This document shows positions 43,991-53,407 of a stretch of DNA of 64,000 nucleotides, piece by piece. A program made the translations under genes and the position numbers. The DNA lies in contig JAWHQP010000003.1 in the NCBI GenBank assembly GCA_032586195.1, positions 124,001-188,000 of the forward strand, in the 5' to 3' direction. Under the pieces are notes generated by a model, which saw nothing but the letters and a program-made list of their open reading frames with translations, did no database searches and was not told where the DNA came from. The stretch comes from JAWHQP01 sp032586195 (GTDB taxonomy: Bacteria > Pseudomonadota > Gammaproteobacteria > Enterobacterales > Pasteurellaceae). Position 1 is the stretch's first letter. Every line of letters begins with the position of its first letter.

Positions 43991-46095
43991 AATCTATTAT
44001 ATTCCTGTTGGGAAAAGATTTGCGCCGATTTTCCCTGCAAAATTTGATAATAGATATCGTAAGCCAATACGTTCTGCACATAGCCGCGGGTTTCATAAAA
44101 CGGAATCGAGGCGACGAATTCCGCTAAATTCAGACGGTTATTGCTGGTTGCCAGCCATTGGTTAACGCGATTGGCGCCGGCGTTATAAGCCGCCGCAATC
44201 AGAATACGGTTATCGCCGAATTTATCGGCTAATTCCTGTAAGTGAGCGGTGCCGAGCATAATATTATTAAACGGATCAAACAGTTGGTTTTCATTGCTGT
44301 AAGGCAGTTGGGCCTTTTGCGCGGTGAGTTTCGCCGTGCTCGGTAGCAGCTGCATTAAACCGCGGGCGTTGGCGCTGGAGCTGACGTAAGGTTTCCAGGC
44401 ACTTTCCTGACGGGCAATAGCCATGGCGAAGGTACGGCTGATATTTTTGCCTTGCAGTAGCAAATCAAACCAGTCGGCATAAGCATTCGGCAGGCGTAGC
44501 GCGATATTATCCCAGGCTTTGGCCTGAATGGTGCCTTCCACTTGCAGATCGAACCATTGCTGCCGGGCGGCATATTGGGTGAGGGCGATTTTTTCTGCGG
44601 CGGCGCCGCGGGCCAATAATGCCGCCCATTCCCGGTTCATATCGGCGATATTATTCAGCCGGCGCAATTCACCGATACGCGCCAGTTCGGCAGCATAACG
44701 CACTGTTACTACAGGCTGTGAAAGTGCGGTGCTGTTTTTGCCGGTTTTTATTGAGTTCTGTTCCGGTTGAACCGTTGTTTTAGCCGTCGGTATTTTATAG
44801 CTCACGCCTAATTCCGCCGCGGCTAACATGGCGTAAAATCCCCGTTGCCGAGAGAGTTTGGTTAATATTTTGTTCGCCTCCTCCGGCTGATTTTGCGTTT
44901 TCAGGCCCTGCGCCCGCCAGTATTGCCATTCATCGGCATTTTGTTTTTCAGCGGAAAGCAGCGTAAGCCAAGGCCGGTAATCCGCTTTGGAGCGGATTGC
45001 CATACGAATGCGGCGTTCGGTCAGCTTATCGTCTTTTAGCCGTTGTAATTCTTGATCACGCCATTGCTGTAGCGCGGCATTTTCGCTGTCGAACATTCTG
45101 GTTAAATAGAGGATTTCCCATTGATCCGTTTGTTGTTCGGTTAAATTGAATTTGTTCGCCCAAGCGATAAATTGCCGAATTTGCCCGGAGGGATCTTGTT
45201 TATCATCCGCCTTCAGAGTTTTGATATAAGCAGGCATAATTGCGGCTAAGATGCGTTTATCGGTATCGTTATTCGGCGATAACTTGTTAATATTAAACGG
45301 ATTATTGGATACGGTGAGTTTCTGTGGATTTTTTTGTAAATCCAATAAATTGGTCAGCCAGTTTTTCAATTCGAGTGTGGCCGCCTGATTTTGTAGGTGT
45401 ATAAGTAAACCAACATTCTTTTGCTCGAAAGCCAGCAGTGCGCGCTGTCGCATTAAATCCGCGCTCAGGCCGCCGTTTGCCGCCCATTGGGCGAGAACGG
45501 GATCACATTGTTTCGGCAGGCTGTTGCCCGTGAGCCATAGTTTTTTTAAATCAGCCTGCGGCAGAGAGAAAAGCGCGGTGTTTTTTTCGCTTACTTTTGT
45601 ATTTTCCAAGCTGATGACCGGCAGCACCGGCGCCGTGCCGAGTTTCGCCTGCATTATTACGCATTGTGTTTGTGTATCGGTCGGTAGTTCTGCCGCATTG
45701 TCCAGAATCGGCCGCCAGTTCCGTTTCTCCGCCTGCTGTAACAACCATTGTTTGAGGAAGTTTTTTGCCGGCGGAAAATCGGCATGCCGTTGTTGATAGG
45801 CTTTCGCTTCGGCGAAGCTGAGCGAAGCTTTGTAGGCGTTGAGTAACTGATATTCCGCATAAGGGTAGAGCGGATAATCACGAATTCCGGCTAATAGGCT
45901 TTTGACGATTTGCCGGGTTGCTTCGCTTTGCGAGGCGGCAAGCAGCTGCATTGCCTTTTGATAGGTGGCCCGTTGTTGTTCCAGTTTGAGAGTCGTATGA
46001 ACAGCCGGCGATTCCGCTGTGGATTCCGCCGCCGTGGCCGAAATGGTGAGACCTGTGGTGAAAAGGGTTAGCGCAATGGCAATCTGAGTTTTCAT
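43984..46095 (-). CDS. slt: Slt, soluble lytic murein transglycosylase
   Basis: Periplasmic enzyme that cleaves glycan strands to 1,6-anhydroMurNAc products. I start at the ATG giving MKTQIAIALT with AAGGA upstream; the longer frame adds 16 residues of no family likeness. A signal peptide (1-22) is followed by a long alpha-helical superhelix. The C-terminal lysozyme-like domain has ARQESAWKP (catalytic Glu) and SSANARGLMQLLPSTA. It is 703 residues. The linker KTGKNSTALSQP is encoded by a USS (core 44722-44730). Confidence 0.94.
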   Translation of the reverse strand: MKTQIAIALTLFTTGLTISATAAESTAESPAVHTTLKLEQQRATYQKAMQLLAASQSEATRQIVKSLLAGIRDYPLYPYAEYQLLNAYKASLSFAEAKAYQQRHADFPPAKNFLKQWLLQQAEKRNWRPILDNAAELPTDTQTQCVIMQAKLGTAPVLPVISLENTKVSEKNTALFSLPQADLKKLWLTGNSLPKQCDPVLAQWAANGGLSADLMRQRALLAFEQKNVGLLIHLQNQAATLELKNWLTNLLDLQKNPQKLTVSNNPFNINKLSPNNDTDKRILAAIMPAYIKTLKADDKQDPSGQIRQFIAWANKFNLTEQQTDQWEILYLTRMFDSENAALQQWRDQELQRLKDDKLTERRIRMAIRSKADYRPWLTLLSAEKQNADEWQYWRAQGLKTQNQPEEANKILTKLSRQRGFYAMLAAAELGVSYKIPTAKTTVQPEQNSIKTGKNSTALSQPVVTVRYAAELARIGELRRLNNIADMNREWAALLARGAAAEKIALTQYAARQQWFDLQVEGTIQAKAWDNIALRLPNAYADWFDLLLQGKNISRTFAMAIARQESAWKPYVSSSANARGLMQLLPSTAKLTAQKAQLPYSNENQLFDPFNNIMLGTAHLQELADKFGDNRILIAAAYNAGANRVNQWLATSNNRLNLAEFVASIPFYETRGYVQNVLAYDIYYQILQGKSAQIFSQQEYNRLY

Positions 46096-46166
46096 ATTGT
46101 TCCTTGTTATGTTTTGGCGTGCAGATACGGACCGATCGTGCAAAGTTTGACCGCGCTTCGGCTGAA

Positions 46167-46175
46167 AAGTGCGGT
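46167..46175 (+). repeat. DNA uptake signal sequence (USS core)
   Basis: AAGTGCGGT with a near-ideal extension (TGTTTTTGCGAGTTTT) between slt and ppsR. Confidence 0.9.
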
Positions 46176-46210
46176 GTTGTTTTTGCGAGTTTTAGTGATT
46201 TTTCCGACGG

Positions 46211-47026
46211 TTAAGATTTTCGCTTCAATTTGCAGGCCTGCATAATGGATACCGCTAATTCTTCCACCGACTGATGTGTGGTGTTGGTGTAGGGAATTTG
46301 ATAGCGGCGGAACATGGCCTGTGCCTCCAGCACCTCGGAACGGCAGGTTTTGATATCGGCGTAACTGGAATCGGGACGGCGTTCCTGCCGAATGTCGTGC
46401 AGGCGGTCGGGTTTGATGGTTAAACCGTAGAGTTTATGACGATAAGGTTTGACCATGCGGGGTAAGTCGGTCGAATTGAGGTCTTCCGGGGTGAGCGGAT
46501 AGTTAGCGGCGCGAATACCGTATTGCAATGCCAGATAGAGACAGGTAGGGGTTTTGCCGCTGCGGGAAACGCCCATGAGAATCACATCCGCATCCCGCAA
46601 TTCTTTATCGGATATGCCATCGTCATGATTGAGGGCGAAGTTAACCGCTTCCATGCGTTCATCATAGCGGGCGATATTACGCACCCGACTGACCACTTGG
46701 TGGCTGGCGGTGGCTCCCAATTCTTTTTCCAGTTTAACCAGAAAGGTATCAAAGAAATTGAGCAGCACCCCTTTGCTGGATTTCAGAATTTCCCGGATTT
46801 CCTGATTGACTACGCTCATAAACAGAATCGGTGGATGGGTGGATTTTTCCGCGGTGCGATTGATGGTTTCGACCAGCTTGTAAGCTTTTTCCGGCGTATC
46901 AATGAAAGGAAAAGTACTGCGTTTGAATTGAATGTCGGCAAATTGTTCCAGTAACGCATTGCCGAGATTTTCCGCGGTGATCCCGGTGCGATCGGAAATA
47001 AAAAATGCATAACGGGTAATCGACAT
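46211..47026 (-). CDS. ppsR: PpsR, PEP synthase regulatory kinase/phosphotransferase
   Basis: DUF299-family bifunctional enzyme that inactivates PEP synthase by ADP-dependent phosphorylation and reactivates it by phosphorolysis. I start at the ATG giving MSITRYAFFISDRTG with AAGGA upstream, giving 271 residues; an upstream frame would run into the ppsA end. Key motifs: ISDRTGITAE near the N-terminus and the P-loop MGVSRSGKTPT near 150. It lies downstream of ppsA on the same strand, unlike the divergent arrangement in E. coli. Confidence 0.94.
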   Translation of the reverse strand: MSITRYAFFISDRTGITAENLGNALLEQFADIQFKRSTFPFIDTPEKAYKLVETINRTAEKSTHPPILFMSVVNQEIREILKSSKGVLLNFFDTFLVKLEKELGATASHQVVSRVRNIARYDERMEAVNFALNHDDGISDKELRDADVILMGVSRSGKTPTCLYLALQYGIRAANYPLTPEDLNSTDLPRMVKPYRHKLYGLTIKPDRLHDIRQERRPDSSYADIKTCRSEVLEAQAMFRRYQIPYTNTTHQSVEELAVSIMQACKLKRKS

Positions 47027-47050
47027 AGTGAATCCTTGTGACAAGAAGTG

Positions 47051-47080
47051 AAAAATTGGGCGGTCGCCCCCCCCAATTTT
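47051..47080 (-). terminator. Hairpin with a C8/G8 run between ppsA and ppsR
   Basis: 9-bp stem AAAATTGGG with CCCAATTTT; on the minus strand the stem ends in TTTTT. The arm includes eight consecutive C (47067-47074). It could attenuate ppsR relative to ppsA. The homopolymer is in non-coding DNA. Confidence 0.6.
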
Positions 47081-47097
47081 GTTTATGAGGCAAATAG

Positions 47098-49488
47098 CTA
47101 TTTTTTGCCGTTTTCCGCTAAATACAACCAAGTTTCGATGACGGTGTCGGGATTGAGTGAAATGGTTTCGATGCCTTGTTCCACCAGCCATTGGGCGAAG
47201 TCAGGATGATCGCTCGGCCCTTGTCCGCAGATCCCCACGTATTTACCCTGCTTGCGGCAGGCCCCGATTGCCATACTGAGCATAGCTTTTACCGCCTCGT
47301 TACGTTCATCAAAGGTGCCGGCGATTGGACCGCCGCTATCACGATCTAAACCGAGTGTGAGCTGGGTCATGTCGTTTGAGCCGATAGAGAAACCGTCAAA
47401 ATATTGTAAAAACTGCTCGGCAAGCACCGCGTTACTCGGTAATTCGCACATCATAATCAGACGCAAACCGTTTTTACCGCGTTCTAACCCGTTGGTTTTT
47501 AACACTTCAAGCACTTGGCGGGCTTCGTTGAGGGTGCGTACAAACGGAATCATCACTTCCACATTAGTGAGCCCCATTTCATCCCGTACCCGTTTAATGG
47601 CACGACATTCCAAGGCAAAGGCGGCCTGAAAATCTTCAGAAACATAACGGGCCGCTCCACGGAATCCCAGCATTGGGTTTTCTTCGTGCGGTTCGTATAA
47701 ATCACCGCCCAGCAAGCCTGCATATTCGTTGGATTTAAAATCGGACATACGCACGATGGCTTTACGAGGGTAAACCGAAGCGGCAAGGGTCGCTACGCCT
47801 TCGGTAATTTTATCCACATAAAAATCAACCGGTGACGCATAGCCTGCAATGCGTTCCGTGATTTCTTCCTGCAAATCATTGTCAAGCTGATCAAATTCAA
47901 GCAACGCCTGCGGATGAATACCGATTTGGCGGTTGATAATAAATTCCATGCGGGCTAAACCGATACCTTGGCTTGGCAGACCGGAGAATGAAAACGCCAA
48001 TTCCGGGTTACCTACGTTCATCATAATTTTTACCGGTGAAGCAGGCATATTATCCAGTGCTATATTGCTCACGTTGACCTGCAATAAACCGCGATAAATC
48101 AAGCCGGTATCACCTTCGGCACAAGATACGGTGACTTCCTGACCATCGCTGAGCAGTTCGGTCGCATTGCCGCAGCCCACCACCGCAGGAATGCCCAGTT
48201 CACGCGCGATAATCGCCGCGTGGCAAGTGCGTCCGCCGCGGTTGGTGATAATCGCTGACGCCCGTTTCATGACGGGTTCCCAATCCGGATCGGTGATATC
48301 GGCAACCAGTACATCACCCACCTGTACCTGATCCATCTCGGCCGCATGAGTGACCAGGCGTACTTTGCCTTGCCCCACTTTTTGCCCGATAGCACGACCT
48401 TTGAGCAGAACATGGCGTTCGCCCTCGAGCGTGTAGCGTTGTAGATTGTTACCTTGATTTTTTTCCTGTGATTTCACTGTTTCGGGACGGGCTTGCAGAA
48501 TATAGAGTTTACCGTCAATGCCGTCGCGGCCCCATTCGATATCCATCGGGCGACCGTAATGCTGTTCGATAATCACCGCATATTGAGCCAATTCGGTAAT
48601 TTCTTCATCACTAATGGCAAATTGACGACGCTGTTCTTCCGGCACGTCCACTACTTGTACGGATTTACCCGCCTGAGCCTGTTCGGTAAAGATCATTTTG
48701 ATCTGTTTTGAACCCAGTGTTTTACGCAAAATTGCCGGACGACCGGCGGCGAGTGTCGGTTTGTGTACATAAAATTCGTCAGGATTGACGGCCCCTTGCA
48801 CCACGGTTTCGCCCAAACCGTAAGAAGCGGTGACAAACACTACATCTTCAAAGCCGCTTTCGGTATCAATAGAGAACATGACCCCGGCGGCACCACTGTC
48901 AGAACGTACCATGCGTTGTACGCCGGCAGACAGCGCAACGATATCGTGAGCAAAGCCTTTATGCACACGGTAGGATATGGCCCGATCATTATAGAGTGAA
49001 GCAAAAACCTGTTTTATGGCTTCCTTCACATTGGCTAATCCCTTAATATTTAAGAAGGTTTCCTGCTGACCGGCAAAAGAGGCATCAGGTAAATCCTCGG
49101 CCGTAGCGGAGGAACGTACCGCTACGGAAATCTGATCGGAACCCGCTTCAGTTATCATTTTCCGCCATGCCTGTTCAATTTCCGTATCCAGTTCATCAGG
49201 GAATGGGGTATCTAAAATCCACTGACGGATATTTTTACCTACACGGGCAAGTTCCGTTACATCATCTACGTTTAATTGTGCCAAGGCGGTGGAAATCCGT
49301 TCGCTTAAACCGTTATGGGCTAAAAATTTGCGATAGGCTTCCGCCGTGGTAGCAAAGCCATTTGGTACACGAACCCCTTTTCCCGTGAGCTGGCTGATCA
49401 TTTCTCCGAGTGAAGCGTTTTTCCCACCTACACTCTCTACATCTGTCATTCGTAGGTTTTCAAACCAAATGATATTGTTGTGTGTCAT
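47098..49488 (-). CDS. ppsA: PpsA, phosphoenolpyruvate synthase
   Basis: Gluconeogenic enzyme converting pyruvate, ATP and water to PEP, AMP and phosphate. The 796-residue protein has an N-terminal ATP-binding domain (VGGKNASLGEM near 20), the central phosphohistidine domain with GGRTCHAAIIARELGIP near 417, and a C-terminal PEP-binding barrel (SIGSNDMTQLTLGLDRDS and VGICGQGPSDHPD). RBS AAAAGG precedes the ATG. Paired with its regulator ppsR downstream. Confidence 0.96.
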   Translation of the reverse strand: MTHNNIIWFENLRMTDVESVGGKNASLGEMISQLTGKGVRVPNGFATTAEAYRKFLAHNGLSERISTALAQLNVDDVTELARVGKNIRQWILDTPFPDELDTEIEQAWRKMITEAGSDQISVAVRSSATAEDLPDASFAGQQETFLNIKGLANVKEAIKQVFASLYNDRAISYRVHKGFAHDIVALSAGVQRMVRSDSGAAGVMFSIDTESGFEDVVFVTASYGLGETVVQGAVNPDEFYVHKPTLAAGRPAILRKTLGSKQIKMIFTEQAQAGKSVQVVDVPEEQRRQFAISDEEITELAQYAVIIEQHYGRPMDIEWGRDGIDGKLYILQARPETVKSQEKNQGNNLQRYTLEGERHVLLKGRAIGQKVGQGKVRLVTHAAEMDQVQVGDVLVADITDPDWEPVMKRASAIITNRGGRTCHAAIIARELGIPAVVGCGNATELLSDGQEVTVSCAEGDTGLIYRGLLQVNVSNIALDNMPASPVKIMMNVGNPELAFSFSGLPSQGIGLARMEFIINRQIGIHPQALLEFDQLDNDLQEEITERIAGYASPVDFYVDKITEGVATLAASVYPRKAIVRMSDFKSNEYAGLLGGDLYEPHEENPMLGFRGAARYVSEDFQAAFALECRAIKRVRDEMGLTNVEVMIPFVRTLNEARQVLEVLKTNGLERGKNGLRLIMMCELPSNAVLAEQFLQYFDGFSIGSNDMTQLTLGLDRDSGGPIAGTFDERNEAVKAMLSMAIGACRKQGKYVGICGQGPSDHPDFAQWLVEQGIETISLNPDTVIETWLYLAENGKK

Positions 49489-49683
49489 ATTGTTACCTTT
49501 TGTTGGTTGTTTTTGGGTAAAAGTTAATTAAATGTTAGAATTTTTTCATTCTATTGGTTAATTTCCAAAAAGTCATTTGTTTTTTATATAAAAACCTAAT
49601 TAAAATTGAAATGCTTATATCAATAAGAGAGGTAAATGCGGATTATGGAATTTTAAACAAGAATTTTGTGATGTTATTTAATG

Positions 49684-49721
49684 AAAATGCCTTTACTTTG
49701 TGACGAGTAAAGGCATTTTTT
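49684..49721. terminator. Terminator downstream of secF
   Basis: Perfect 14-bp stem AAAATGCCTTTACT with AGTAAAGGCATTTT, loop of 8. It lies in the 297-base gap between secF and ppsA, both on the minus strand, so it probably ends the secDF transcript. The remaining gap is the ppsA promoter zone with no clear binding site. Confidence 0.8.
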
Positions 49722-49785
49722 ATAAAGTGTTGGTTTGAGCTAAGGTGTCATGCTGCATACAGCCGATATATCGTACTGACTTTGC

Positions 49786-50748
49786 TTAAAAACCTTCTTC
49801 AAAATCTTCTTTTTCCGCTACTTTAACCTGCATGTGTTCACGATCTAAACCGAGATCAAAGGCGATAGCGATTGCCACGAAAATGGAAGAATAGGTACCG
49901 AATCCGATCCCGATTAATAACGCCAATGAGAAACTATAAATCGCGGAGCCACCGAATAATAGCAGAGAAATCACCACAAACAGGGTAGTGACCGATGTCA
50001 TGAGGGTACGTGATAAGGTTTGCGTTAAAGAAATATTAATAATTTCTTCCGACGATAACCGACGGATTTTACGGAAATTTTCCCGCACACGGTCGAATAC
50101 CACAATACTATCGTTTAATGAATAACCCACCACGGTGAGAATTGCGGCAACGAATGTGAGGTCGATTTCGATCTCAAGGAATGAGAAGACACCGAGCGTG
50201 ACGATTACGTCATGCGCTAAAGCCAGTACGCCGCCCAAGCCTAAACGCCATTCAAATCGCATACCTACATAGACGAGCAGCATAATAAGCGTGGCAAGAG
50301 TGGCATACACCGCGCCTTCCGCCAATTCTTTACCGACATTCGGACCAACAAATTCAATACTGCGGATTTGAATATCCTTATCGATTGAGGTCATCATGCT
50401 ACGGATTTTGTCGCCGATTTGATTATCACTGTTAGCCGCAGGCAGGCGAATCATCACGTCATTGGCACTGCCCGTCGTTTGTACCAACGGGCTTTCAATC
50501 CCGTCTTGTTTCAAAGTGTTGCGGATTTGATTTAGATCCGCCGGTTGCGAAAAGTGAGTATCAATGACCACCCCGCCGGTAAAATCCAGCCCCCAGTTGA
50601 AGCCCTTGGTGAAGATAAAGAATAAACAGGTGAGGGTTAATATAACCGAAAAAATATAGCCGAATTTACGTAAGCTCATAAAGTGAATGAGGTTGAACGG
50701 TAATCCGATACCTTTATATTCGTGTTTTTGTTTATTTGTTACAGTCAC
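49786..50748 (-). CDS. secF: SecF, protein export membrane protein
   Basis: RND-type partner of SecD that uses the proton gradient to help preprotein release. Six membrane segments are visible. Family motifs: FNWGLDFTGGVVID near 49-62 and VGYSLNDSIVVFDRVREN near 207. The start is GTG with GGAG upstream; 320 residues. It follows secD by 15 bases. Confidence 0.95.
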   Translation of the reverse strand: MTVTNKQKHEYKGIGLPFNLIHFMSLRKFGYIFSVILTLTCLFFIFTKGFNWGLDFTGGVVIDTHFSQPADLNQIRNTLKQDGIESPLVQTTGSANDVMIRLPAANSDNQIGDKIRSMMTSIDKDIQIRSIEFVGPNVGKELAEGAVYATLATLIMLLVYVGMRFEWRLGLGGVLALAHDVIVTLGVFSFLEIEIDLTFVAAILTVVGYSLNDSIVVFDRVRENFRKIRRLSSEEIINISLTQTLSRTLMTSVTTLFVVISLLLFGGSAIYSFSLALLIGIGFGTYSSIFVAIAIAFDLGLDREHMQVKVAEKEDFEEGF

Positions 50749-50763
50749 AGTTTATTCTCCGCT

Positions 50764-52614
50764 CTAAATGGATAATTTCTCAACTTTGCGTCCGCCGTAA
50801 ATCCAGTTAACCAGCATTCGCGTACCCGTGATAGCGGTAAACATAGAAATTGCCACACCTAACGCAAGAGTGATCGCGAAGCCTTTTACCGGACCCGTTC
50901 CCACCGCGTACAGTACCACCGAGGTAAGAATGGTAGTGAGGTTGGCGTCAAAGATACTGGACCATGCGCCGTTGTAACCTTCATGAATTGCCTGCTGTAT
51001 CGGACGACCGTTACGGATTTCTTCTTTGATGCGTTCAAAAATCAATACGTTGGCATCCACCGACATCCCCACGGACAAGATAATACCGGCAATACCCGGC
51101 ATGGTAAGCGTTGCTCCCGGCAATAAAGACATCAAACCGACCACAAGAATCATATTGACACATAGGGCAAGGCTGGCAATAAAACCGAATAGTTTATAGA
51201 AAACCAAACAGAATACAATGACGACTGCCAAGCCCCAAAGACCCGCTTTTAAGCCCTGTTCAACGTTTTGAGCACCTAATGACGGCCCCACCGTACGTTC
51301 TTCCACGATTTGAATCGGCGCGATCAAGGCACCGGAACGTAATAGCACGGAAAGGTTCTGTGCTTCGGCCGGGCTGTCAATTCCGGTAATCTGGAATTGG
51401 CTACCGAAACGTCCCTGAATGGTTGCCACGTTGATCACTTCCTCGTGTTTTTCAAGGATTGGCTTACCGTTTTCATCTTTTTTACCGCTGTCTTTATATT
51501 CCACATACAGGGTCGCCATAGGCTTTTTAAGGTTCATGCGGGTGGTGTTCGACATGATTTCACCGCCTTCGCTGTCCAGGGATACGCTTACTTGCGGCGA
51601 ACCGGTTTGTTGGTCGGCACCTGAATTGGCGTTTGTGATATGTTCACCGCCTAATACCGCCCGTTTATATAAGGCGATCATGTGACCGGCGCGATCAAGT
51701 TTTACTTCGGTATCGCTCGGTACAATATTGCGGGCCATGGCATCGGGGCTCACGTTTTGATTGACTAAACGGAATTCGAGAGTCGCCGTTGCGCCTAAAA
51801 TTTCTTTTGCGCGGGCGGTGTCTTGAATCCCCGGTAGTTCAACTACGATACGTTCGGCGCCCTGACGCTGGATCACCGCCTCGGATACGCCCAATTCTTC
51901 CACACGTTTACGCAGAATGCCTAAGTTCTGTTCAATGGCGTTTTCACGTGCTTCATTTAACGCCTGTTCGGATAAGGCGAGCTGAATGGTATTTTCATTC
52001 ACATCGTTGACGGTTAAATTCGGATGCTGTTTACGTAGCATACGTATGGCGGAAGACAGTTTTTCAGGATCCACCAGGGTAACGCTGGTGCCGAAATCAT
52101 TGGTATTTTTAATGGCGGAATATTGAATTTTCTCTTTGCGTAATTCCGTACGCAGGCTGTCCTGCAGTTGCTCCTGACGTTTTTCCAGCGCCGTGTTCAT
52201 GTCCACTTCCATTAAAAAACGGACACCGCCGCGTAAATCCAGCCCCCATTTCATCGGGCTGCCGCCGATATCGCTGAGCCATGCCGGCGTGGAAGGGGCG
52301 AGGTTAAGCGCCACGGAATAGGATTGCCCCAGTTTTTCCAGAATTTTGTCCTTGGCTAAAAGCTGGTCATCGGTATTGTTGAAACGGGCCAGAATCGAAC
52401 CGTTCTCAAGTACAATCGACTTGGCGGCGAGATGATTGCTGTTCAGCACATCCCGCACTTCGTCTAATGTGGCTGAACTCGCCGTGTGCCCGCGGGTTCC
52501 CGAAATTTGAACCGCGGGGTCTTCGCCGTAAATATTCGGAAGAGCATATAAAACGCCAATGGCGATCACGAGGATCACCATTAGATTCTTCCATAAAGGG
52601 TAACGATTTAACAT
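50764..52614 (-). CDS. secD: SecD, protein export membrane protein
   Basis: Larger RND-type subunit of SecDF, 616 residues. It has one N-terminal membrane segment, the motif KWGLDLRGGVRFLMEVD (near 122), a long periplasmic P1 domain, then five membrane segments with MPGIAGIILSVGMSVDANVLIFERIKEE near 510. It lies 24 bases after yajC and before secF, the conserved order. Confidence 0.96.
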   Translation of the reverse strand: MLNRYPLWKNLMVILVIAIGVLYALPNIYGEDPAVQISGTRGHTASSATLDEVRDVLNSNHLAAKSIVLENGSILARFNNTDDQLLAKDKILEKLGQSYSVALNLAPSTPAWLSDIGGSPMKWGLDLRGGVRFLMEVDMNTALEKRQEQLQDSLRTELRKEKIQYSAIKNTNDFGTSVTLVDPEKLSSAIRMLRKQHPNLTVNDVNENTIQLALSEQALNEARENAIEQNLGILRKRVEELGVSEAVIQRQGAERIVVELPGIQDTARAKEILGATATLEFRLVNQNVSPDAMARNIVPSDTEVKLDRAGHMIALYKRAVLGGEHITNANSGADQQTGSPQVSVSLDSEGGEIMSNTTRMNLKKPMATLYVEYKDSGKKDENGKPILEKHEEVINVATIQGRFGSQFQITGIDSPAEAQNLSVLLRSGALIAPIQIVEERTVGPSLGAQNVEQGLKAGLWGLAVVIVFCLVFYKLFGFIASLALCVNMILVVGLMSLLPGATLTMPGIAGIILSVGMSVDANVLIFERIKEEIRNGRPIQQAIHEGYNGAWSSIFDANLTTILTSVVLYAVGTGPVKGFAITLALGVAISMFTAITGTRMLVNWIYGGRKVEKLSI

Positions 52615-52638
52615 AGATTTCCCTGTTGGAATAAAAAA

Positions 52639-52938
52639 TTAGAGAGATTTCACAGAGCCTTTCGGTAATACGGCCACGATAAAATCACGTTTGATAGTCA
52701 CTTCGGTGGTTTCATTTAACGCAATCACAATCATATCGCTGTCGGCGGTGATTTTGGTGATTTTGCCCGCCAAACCGCCGGAGGTTAATACTTCGGTGCC
52801 TTTAGCCAATTCCGACATTAATTGACGATGTTCTTTATTACGTTTCGCCTGCGGACGATAAATCATAAAATAGAAAATCAGACCGAAAATGATGAAAATA
52901 AATAACATTGACATTGGGCTGCCTTGTTGAGCTTCCAT
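52639..52938 (-). CDS. yajC: YajC, SecDF-associated membrane protein
   Basis: Small protein (99 residues) of the SecDF-YajC complex. One membrane segment is near 9-25 (MLFIFIIFGLIFYFMIY), followed by RPQAKRNKEH and a cytoplasmic domain with VLTSGGLAGKI. Sits at the head of secD and secF. Confidence 0.95.
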   Translation of the reverse strand: MEAQQGSPMSMLFIFIIFGLIFYFMIYRPQAKRNKEHRQLMSELAKGTEVLTSGGLAGKITKITADSDMIVIALNETTEVTIKRDFIVAVLPKGSVKSL

Positions 52939-53071
52939 TTTTTGTTCCTTTTGAGTGTGGGTCTGCCGACCGTGGTTGATATTAAAAAGTGGTGGCTAAA
53001 ATACCATAAATTGCGCCTAATGTGAAAATGATATTGTAACTTGCCTGAAATTTAGCGCTAAAACCGTAGGA

Positions 53072-53290
53072 TTATTTTTCAATTATTATTTTGACGGCAT
53101 TATCGCACGGTTCGACGGAGATAAACCGATAACCTTCCTTTTCACACAATAGCTCAAAATCCCGTAGCGTGCCGGCGGGATTAAGCAGAATTTCTATCCG
53201 GTCATGTTTTTCCAGTTTGCTCAGGGCGTTTTTCGCCATCAGCAAAGGAAGCGGACAAAGATAGGTGGTGAGATCGAGTTGATATTGCAT
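53072..53290 (-). CDS. TusA/YedF-like sulfur-carrier family protein
   Basis: A 72-residue protein of the SirA/TusA fold. The signature CPLPLL (residues 12-17) includes the active cysteine that carries persulfide in TusA. It is probably a paralogue rather than TusA itself, because its position between tgt and yajC differs from tusA. Partners are not known. From memory, H. influenzae has a similar small gene in this place. Confidence 0.78.
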   Translation of the reverse strand: MQYQLDLTTYLCPLPLLMAKNALSKLEKHDRIEILLNPAGTLRDFELLCEKEGYRFISVEPCDNAVKIIIEK

Positions 53291-53301
53291 AATCGTGATA
53301 A

Positions 53302-53310
53302 AAGTGCGGT
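53302..53310 (+). repeat. DNA uptake signal sequence (USS core)
   Basis: AAGTGCGGT with extension TGTCGAAAAACGGAGTTTTTTT just outside the TusA-like gene. It is 95 bases from the opposed copy at 53397. Confidence 0.88.
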
Positions 53311-53396
53311 GTCGAAAAACGGAGTTTTTTTATGTGTCGTCTCTTATGAAGATTGCTACTCTTCGGCAAAGCAACGTTCAAAAAGCTTTTTTCAGC

Positions 53397-53405
53397 ACCG
53401 CACTT
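53397..53405 (-). repeat. DNA uptake signal sequence (USS core, reverse)
   Basis: ACCGCACTT right after the hemerythrin-like gene stop. Inverted with respect to 53302 but too distant for an efficient terminator stem. Confidence 0.88.
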
Positions 53406-53407
53406 TG

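Noticed and set aside
46523..46954. 143-codon open frame on the + strand opposite ppsR
   Set aside because: Antisense shadow of ppsR; no RBS or family features.
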